From positions 8,928,001-8,992,000 of the forward strand of contig NZ_CP109130.1 of NCBI RefSeq assembly GCF_035917975.1: a stretch of 64,000 nt of DNA, written 5' to 3'. Below the pieces are notes generated by a model that was given only the letters and a program-made list of their open reading frames with translations, searched no databases and was not told where the DNA came from. Every line of letters begins with the position of its first letter. The first letter of the stretch is position 1. Of the stretch, positions 59,171 to 64,000 are shown piece by piece. The position numbers and the translations under genes were made by a program. The stretch is from Streptosporangium sp. NBC_01756 (lineage in GTDB: Bacteria; Actinomycetota; Actinomycetes; Streptosporangiales; Streptosporangiaceae).

Positions 59171-60376
59171 ATGTGGACGAGGAGCTTCACCCTTTATTTC
59201 GGGGCCCGCACGATCTCACTGCTCGGTGACGCGATGATGCCCGTCGCCTCGGCGCTGGCGATCGGGAAAGTCTATGGGATCGCGGGCGTCGGCTACGTGC
59301 TCGCGCTCTGGACCGCGTCGGCTGTGCTGGTCATGCTGTTCGGCGGGGTGGTCGCCGACCGGATCGGCGCCCGGCGCTTGATGATCGGCGCGGACGTGGT
59401 CAGGATCATCACCCAGGGGGTCGTGGCTGTCGCCTTCCTGGACGGTGCTCCGTCGTACGCCCTGTTGCTGGTGATGGCGTTCTTGTCGGGCGCAGCCGCC
59501 GGGATGTTCGAACCGGGCGTCAACGGCATGGTCTCCCTGGTCGCCAAAGATCCACAGCGGGCCAACGCGACGCTGAAGATCGCCGAGGCGGTCACCAATC
59601 TGGCGGGTCCCGCACTGGCCGGAGTCCTCATCGTCGCCGCCGGGCCCGTCTTCGTCTACACGGTGGACGCCGCGACGTTCCTGGTCAGCGGGGTGTGCCT
59701 GCTGCTGGTCCGGGTCACCGTCCCCAGGCCGGAGCCCTCCAACGTGCGCAGCGACCTGCGCAGGGGCTGGGAGGAGTTCAAGGCCAGGAGCTGGATGTGG
59801 TCGGTCATCCTGGTCTGGGTGTTCTGGGGCGTTCTGGTGGTCGGGCCGTACGTGCCGCTGTCGTCGCAGGTCATCGGCGCCGACTACGGCTGGGTGATGG
59901 CGGCGCTCGGCCTCGGCACTGTGCTGGGCGGGCTGGTGGCGATCAGGCTCAGGCCGCGCAGGCCGCTGGCGGCCGGGGCGGTGGCGCTGAGCGGGTACGT
60001 GGCGGTGCCGCTGACAGTCGCGCTCGGCCTGCCGCTGCCGCTGCTGATGGCCGGGCACCTGCTCGGGGGATGCGCGCTGGCGTTCTGGTCGGTGATGTGG
60101 TCGACCAGCGTGCAGACGCAGATCGCGCCGGACGTGGTGAACCGGGTCAACGCCTACCAAGTGGCCGGGTCGGTCGCGGGCATGGCAGTCGGGCAGGCGC
60201 TGGCCGGTCCGGTCACCGCACTGGTCGAACCGCGCGCCTTCATGCTGGGGTCGGCCCTGGTGACGGTCGGCGTGGTGACGGCGCTGCTGTCGATCAAGCC
60301 GGTCAGGCGGCTGAGCTGGGAACCTCAGAAGGCCGAAGGCCGGTCGATCCCGGTCTCGGCCGGCCTGTTGACGTAG
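59171..60376 (+). CDS. MFS transporter (MFS_3 / enterobactin-exporter-like)
   Basis: A 401-residue transporter with about 12 helices. It starts MWTRSFTLYFGARTISLLGD in the manner of EntS/macrolide-exporter-like proteins and has the loop motif GGVVADRIGARRLMIGADVV. An upstream start at 59051 would overlap the divergent regulator; ATG 59171 agrees with family length. Probably a drug or metabolite exporter controlled by the GlxA-type gene. Confidence 0.9.
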   Translation: MWTRSFTLYFGARTISLLGDAMMPVASALAIGKVYGIAGVGYVLALWTASAVLVMLFGGVVADRIGARRLMIGADVVRIITQGVVAVAFLDGAPSYALLLVMAFLSGAAAGMFEPGVNGMVSLVAKDPQRANATLKIAEAVTNLAGPALAGVLIVAAGPVFVYTVDAATFLVSGVCLLLVRVTVPRPEPSNVRSDLRRGWEEFKARSWMWSVILVWVFWGVLVVGPYVPLSSQVIGADYGWVMAALGLGTVLGGLVAIRLRPRRPLAAGAVALSGYVAVPLTVALGLPLPLLMAGHLLGGCALAFWSVMWSTSVQTQIAPDVVNRVNAYQVAGSVAGMAVGQALAGPVTALVEPRAFMLGSALVTVGVVTALLSIKPVRRLSWEPQKAEGRSIPVSAGLLT

Positions 60377-60394
60377 TCGGTCCTCGACCCCGGG

Positions 60395-61078
60395 TCACCT
60401 GGGGCTGCTCGACGGCGAGCGGGCGACTCCGGGTGGTACGGCGAGCAGCCGGAGGCGCTGCAGCCACGCTTCAACGGCGTCGTCGGCATCGTTGACCTCC
60501 TCGCCGCGGACGGCGAGGCCTTCGGCGATGGTCGCGCCGGGGCATGAGGCGGCGTAGTCACGTGCGGTGGTTCCCAGCCCGCTCATGGCGTAGGTGGTGA
60601 ACGGGACGACGGTCTTGCCGCGCACGTCGAGCCCCTCGGCGAACGTCGACATGATCATGGGAGCTCGGACGTTCCAGATGGGGCTGCCCAGCAGCACCGT
60701 GTCATAGCGGTCGATCGAGGGCAGCGGGCCGGCGATGGCCGGCCGGGCGTCGCCGTCCTGTTCACGCACGTTGCGCGCAACGGTCTCCGCGTAGTCGTCG
60801 GAGTAGGGATCGGCGGGCTCGATGCGGTAGACATCGCAGTCGATGAGTCCGCTGATCTTCTGGGCGAGCACTTCGGTGTTCCCGACCTTCAAGTTTCGGC
60901 GCCCTCCGTAGTAGTAGTTCTCGCCCGCCCGGGAGAAATAGGCCAGCAGGGCGGACCTCAGGGCCGGACCGGAGCGGGCAGGTCGCTCCGCCTGCGCAGG
61001 ACCGAGCCGGCGGGGTGACGCGGAGGCGCACCCGCTCATCGGGACACTGGCCATCACGGCCCCTCCTGCCAGGAACAC
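60395..61078 (-). CDS. Flavodoxin with damaged Tat/lipoprotein leader
   Basis: The flavodoxin domain is intact: LLAYFSRAGENYYYGGRRNL (FMN phosphate loop), TVLLGSPIWNVRAP and VVPFTTYAMSGLG. The frame extends upstream through ERRSFLRSVFLAGGAVMASV, PMSGC, a twin-arginine plus lipobox leader, but the ancestral start has been lost to a deletion that fused an aldo/keto reductase 5' end in another frame. GTG 61078, one base after that remnant's stop, is the only plausible start and leaves a leader without its twin Arg. Export is therefore doubtful. Confidence 0.8.
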   Translation of the reverse strand: MFLAGGAVMASVPMSGCASASPRRLGPAQAERPARSGPALRSALLAYFSRAGENYYYGGRRNLKVGNTEVLAQKISGLIDCDVYRIEPADPYSDDYAETVARNVREQDGDARPAIAGPLPSIDRYDTVLLGSPIWNVRAPMIMSTFAEGLDVRGKTVVPFTTYAMSGLGTTARDYAASCPGATIAEGLAVRGEEVNDADDAVEAWLQRLRLLAVPPGVARSPSSSPR

Positions 61079-61079
61079 G

Positions 61080-61154
61080 CTACGAAGGAACGAGCGCCGC
61101 TCCAGAGCCGAGGATCGGCATCTCGACGCCGTTGTTCAAGGTAACGGTCTGCAT
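61080..61154 (-). pseudogene. Aldo/keto reductase 5' remnant
   Basis: MQTVTLNNGVEMPILGSGAA is the standard N-terminus of an aldo/keto reductase, with AGAGGAAA upstream of ATG 61154. It ends at TAG after 24 codons, where the flavodoxin leader begins in another frame. Its stop lies one base before the flavodoxin GTG, so re-initiation is possible. Confidence 0.7.
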
Positions 61155-61189
61155 GGGATTTCCTCTCGAAGGTGGCTGGTCATGCCATT

Positions 61190-62224
61190 TCAGGGGCGAA
61201 TGAGGACTTTGAGAGCTCGGCGGTCAGCCATGGCGCGATAGGCGTCGGGGACATCGTCGAGTCCGACGGTGCGGTCGAAGACACGGCCCGGGTCGATGGT
61301 GCCGTCCAGGATGTCGGGCATGAGGTCCTCGATGTAGGCGCGAGCCGGTGAGACTCCCCCGGTCAGAGTGATGTTCCGCATGATCAGGTCAGGACCGATG
61401 GGACCCCGCTCGTACTGCGGCACGCCCAGACGGCTGATCGTGCCGCCGTCGATGACGGTGCCGAGAGCGGTCTCCAGGCACTGGAGGGTGCCAACGGCTT
61501 CGATGACGCGGTCGACACCGTCACCGCCGGTCAGCTCGCGTACCCGGGCCACCCCTTCGTCGCCGCGTTCAGCCACGACGTCCGTGGCGCCGAAGTCGCG
61601 GCCCAGGCCGGTGCGGTCGGTGTGCCGTCCCATGAGGATGATCTGTTCGGCGCCCAGGCGCTTGGCGGCGATCACGGCGGACAGGCCGACCGCGCCGTCG
61701 CCGATGACCAGGACGCGGTCGCCACGGGCCACCCCGGCGGTGACGGCACCGTGATGGCCGGTGCCGAGCACGTCCGACAGGGTCAACAAGGACGGCAGGA
61801 GCGGAGAGTTCTCCTCCACCGGAAGCTTGACCAAGGTCCCGTCGGCCACCGGGACACGGACCGCTTCGCCCTGCCCGCCGTCCACACCGTCCAGGCCATA
61901 GCGGCCGCCGTGGCGGCAGGAGGAGTGCAGGCCCTTACGGCAGAAGTCGCAGGCGTTGTCACAGTAGGTGAACGGCGTGACGACCAGGTCGCCCGCTTTC
62001 ACATTGCTGACAGCGGAGCCGGTCTCCTCGACCACACCGAGGAACTCATGTCCCATCGGGCGTCCGGCGCCGGTAGCGGGCATGGACGCATACGGCCACA
62101 GATCACTGCCGCACACACAGGACAGCACGACGCGGACGATCGCGTCGGTGGGCTGCTGAATCTTCGGATCGGGCCGGTCCTCGACGCGGACGTCGCCGGC
62201 ACCGTACATGACAGCTGCACGCAT
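61190..62224 (-). CDS. Zinc-dependent alcohol dehydrogenase (MDR superfamily)
   Basis: A 344-residue enzyme. Catalytic zinc region SCVCGSDLWPY (Cys) and GHEFLGVVEE; structural zinc-like cluster YCDNACDFCRKGLHSSC. The Rossmann block is VLVIGDGAVGLSAVIAAKRL. It resembles Tdh/formaldehyde-dehydrogenase-like members, with a broad alcohol or polyol substrate range. It is transcribed together with the aldo/keto reductase remnants and divergent from the MmyB-type regulator. Confidence 0.92.
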   Translation of the reverse strand: MRAAVMYGAGDVRVEDRPDPKIQQPTDAIVRVVLSCVCGSDLWPYASMPATGAGRPMGHEFLGVVEETGSAVSNVKAGDLVVTPFTYCDNACDFCRKGLHSSCRHGGRYGLDGVDGGQGEAVRVPVADGTLVKLPVEENSPLLPSLLTLSDVLGTGHHGAVTAGVARGDRVLVIGDGAVGLSAVIAAKRLGAEQIILMGRHTDRTGLGRDFGATDVVAERGDEGVARVRELTGGDGVDRVIEAVGTLQCLETALGTVIDGGTISRLGVPQYERGPIGPDLIMRNITLTGGVSPARAYIEDLMPDILDGTIDPGRVFDRTVGLDDVPDAYRAMADRRALKVLIRP

Positions 62225-62248
62225 GAAGTACTCCTTATTACCTGTGGG

Positions 62249-62437
62249 TCAGCGTTCCGGCATGCGCAGGCCGGCTTCGGCATGGGTGCCGCCCGCGGCC
62301 GGAGGGAAACTGATGAGCTTGTCGATCCGTTCCCTGGTCACCTGGATGCCGTCGCCGGCGGTGTTCTCCTCAACGCGGCCGACGAGCTTGGCGCCGGTGC
62401 GGGGGACCTCCAGGCCGCCCAGCATGAGGTGCCTCAT
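62249..62437 (-). pseudogene. Aldo/keto reductase with internal deletion
   Basis: MRHLMLGGLEVPRTGAKLV is the N-terminus, and GRVEENTAGDGIQVTRERID, KLISFPPAAGGTHAEAGL is the C-terminus, of one aldo/keto reductase type. About 250 residues between them are missing while the frame is kept. The catalytic Asp-Tyr-Lys-His tetrad is gone. GGAGAGA precedes the ATG. Confidence 0.75.
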
Positions 62438-62607
62438 CAGGGTCTCTCCGCTCCTGAAAAAAGGGATGTCGCGAAGGAGGCACCCCCGCCGATATCACTT
62501 TCAGTAATATTTCACATACTTTGCGTAGGACGTAGAAGCAGGGTGGCCAAGACGGCCGCCGCCATCTGCCCGTCCAGTCGAAAGGAACCATCCGCTTCGG
62601 GGACCGG

Positions 62608-62793
62608 TCATCCCGCCACCGAATCCGCGCCCGATCGAGGGCAGGGCCACATTCACGATCAGCGCGTCCAACATGATCGTGAAAAACCGAGCAGCACGGC
62701 GGCCAGCGCCGGACGGGATCCGGCCGCGCGCTGGAGCGACAGGTCACCGGCGAGGCCACACGAAGGCGCGTGAGAGGTGAGGGACAAAAGATC
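62608..62793 (-). pseudogene. 5' fragment of an MFS (DHA2-type) transporter
   Basis: SRPALAAVLLGF, then in a shifted frame IMLDALIVNVALPSIGRGFG, is the first helix and loop of a 14-helix drug transporter. One base is missing and the gene ends after the loop. The rest of 62438-62950 contains only an AT-rich promoter-like patch near 62495-62525. Confidence 0.65.
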
Positions 62794-62950
62794 TCCTGCC
62801 AAAGGAACACATCGGTCGTTGCCGCTATCCACCTTCGCGTCATCCCAACTCACCTGCCAGGGCGGGTCATACCAGGGAGTGGCGTTCGGGGTAACGACAC
62901 AGCCCCCCACCTGGCCACCGAGCACACCGGCGCGATGTGAGACTGCAGAC

Positions 62951-63865
62951 ATGGCACATCAGCGCACCACCACCAGCAGCGACACGGAGCTGGGCCACTT
63001 CCTGCGCGCCCGCCGTACCCAGACCAGCCCCGAGCAGGTGGGCCTCACCATCGGCACGGGTCTGCGCAGGACTCCAGGGCTGCGCCGGGAAGAGCTGGCC
63101 ACCCTCTCCGGGATCAGCATCGACTACTACGTACGTCTCGAACGCGGCAAGGAAACCCGCCCCAGCCCCTCGGTGATCGACGCCCTCGCACGCGCCCTCC
63201 AACTCGACGACGAAGAGCACCAGCACCTGCGCGAACTGGCCGCCCGCTCCGCCCACTACGCCTCCGAACCCCCACCCCCACCCAGCCGCACCGTACGCCC
63301 CCACCTGAAGCTGCTACTGGAGACGATGCGCCCCAGCCCCGCCTACATCGTCAGCCGCAGCATGGACTTCCTCGCCTGGAATCCCGGCGGACTCGCCTTG
63401 TACGCGGGCCTGGACGACTGGCCGCTGAAGCAGCGCAACATCGCCCGCTACCTGTTCCTGCACCCCGCCGCCCGCGAGTTGTTCCCCGACTGGGACAACC
63501 AGGTCAGCGGCTGCGTGGCCCGTCTGCGCGCACAGGCCGGCACCGCACCCGACGCGCCCGACCTGACCAGCCTCGTCGGCGAACTGCTGCTGAAGAGCCC
63601 CGATTTCGCCAAACTGTGGGAACGCTATGACGTGACCGGCCGCAAACGCATTCACAAAACCTTCCATCACCCGCACGTGGGCGTCATCAACCTCAGCGCC
63701 CAATCCATGGACCTGGAGGGCACCCCCGGCCAGCGCCTCGGCGTCTACGTCGCCGAGCCCGGCACCTCCGACTACGATGCGATGCTGCTGCTGGACATGA
63801 CCGCACCCGAGCCTGCCGCGCATTCAGCCGCAAAAGACGAGGCGCCACCTCGCACACAGTCCTGA
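62951..63865 (+). CDS. XRE-type regulator with MmyB-like ligand-binding domain
   Basis: A 304-residue protein. The N-terminal HTH region is LGHFLRARRTQTSPEQVGLT, RRTPGLRREELATLSGISID, YYVRLERGKETRPSPSVIDA. The C-terminal PAS-like MmyB domain (PSPAYIVSRSMDFLAWNPGG, ARYLFLHPAARELFPDWDNQ, FHHPHVGVINLSAQSM) is complete. This family in actinomycetes commonly lies beside oxidoreductase genes and represses them until a fatty-acid-like or redox ligand binds. Here its neighbours are the dehydrogenase and deleted aldo/keto reductases. ATG 62951 is chosen by family start. Confidence 0.93.
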   Translation: MAHQRTTTSSDTELGHFLRARRTQTSPEQVGLTIGTGLRRTPGLRREELATLSGISIDYYVRLERGKETRPSPSVIDALARALQLDDEEHQHLRELAARSAHYASEPPPPPSRTVRPHLKLLLETMRPSPAYIVSRSMDFLAWNPGGLALYAGLDDWPLKQRNIARYLFLHPAARELFPDWDNQVSGCVARLRAQAGTAPDAPDLTSLVGELLLKSPDFAKLWERYDVTGRKRIHKTFHHPHVGVINLSAQSMDLEGTPGQRLGVYVAEPGTSDYDAMLLLDMTAPEPAAHSAAKDEAPPRTQS

Positions 63866-63896
63866 CCCGCATCCGCGATCCGCAGAGCGTGGGGTT

Positions 63897-64000
63897 ATGC
63901 CCTTCCGCTGAACGCCATTCCCCGGCACAACACGGCTGCCGCGAAGCTGACCAAGCCACCAGTCCGACGGTGCGGTTCCGTACCGGCCACGGTGCCGATC
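63897..64000 (-). CDS. Possible 3' end of a gene continuing past the window
   Basis: The minus-strand frame entering at 64000 reads TEPHRRTGGLVSFAAAVLCR, GMAFSGRA and stops at 63897. The segment is mildly hydrophobic. Too little is visible to assign a family or even be sure it is coding. Confidence 0.3.

Overview
The window is high-GC (about 70%) DNA with GTG/ATG starts, strong AGGAGG-type ribosome sites, many start/stop overlaps and dense GntR, TetR, MarR, PadR, AraC, MocR and MmyB-type regulators. An F420-type reductase, an ECF41 sigma factor and DUF1023, DUF6114 and DUF6230 proteins all point to a filamentous actinomycete, probably Streptosporangiales (inference). It reads as an accessory chromosomal region: small catabolic or resistance operons, each with its own local regulator, separated by broken mobile elements.

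1-17.2 kb: a serine hydrolase divergent from a GbsR/MarR-like regulator; a membrane protein/GntR operon; recombinase debris; a TetR/alcohol dehydrogenase pair; an ECF41 sigma factor with its AhpD-like partner and two FAD oxygenase genes opposite a MarR regulator; a chimeric transposon scar; a two-component system; a secreted hydrolase and an acyltransferase. 17.4-23.8 kb is bounded by inverted GGGG-starting repeats typical of Tn3-family transposons. It holds a res-like dyad, an IS5-type transposase, a PadR/membrane-protein pair, a P-loop kinase, an F420-type reductase and a broken tnpA.

24.4-42.3 kb: a DUF202 protein, an alkyl sulfatase, a DUF6114/DUF6230 pair, an orphan Pycsar-type effector, a shortened SulP carrier, a rifampicin-monooxygenase homologue with an operator-like palindrome, an inositol-phosphatase-like protein, two hydrolases with an AraC regulator, a phosphotransferase, an IS630 element split cleanly by an IS110 element, and a small toxin-antitoxin pair.

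42.8-55.5 kb is the most interesting part: a compact biosynthetic locus. A stand-alone adenylation enzyme, an acyl-CoA-dehydrogenase-like flavoprotein, a free carrier protein and a flavin halogenase form the known proline-to-halopyrrolyl-S-carrier module. They sit with a TrpB2-type tryptophan-synthase beta homologue, an ACMSD-type decarboxylase and a MaoC-fold protein, with no ketosynthase, condensation domain or glycosyltransferase. I propose release and decarboxylation of a halopyrrole followed by TrpB2 coupling to serine, giving a halogenated pyrrolyl-alanine (hypothesis). An antiporter, an EamA exporter, a MocR regulator and a NarL-like regulator lacking the phospho-acceptor Asp flank it.

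56-64 kb: a truncated IS5 element cut by another Tn3-type terminal repeat, a methyltransferase, a GlxA-type regulator with an MFS transporter, a flavodoxin and a zinc alcohol dehydrogenase among two deleted aldo/keto reductase genes, and an MmyB-type regulator. No rRNA, tRNA or CRISPR array was seen.
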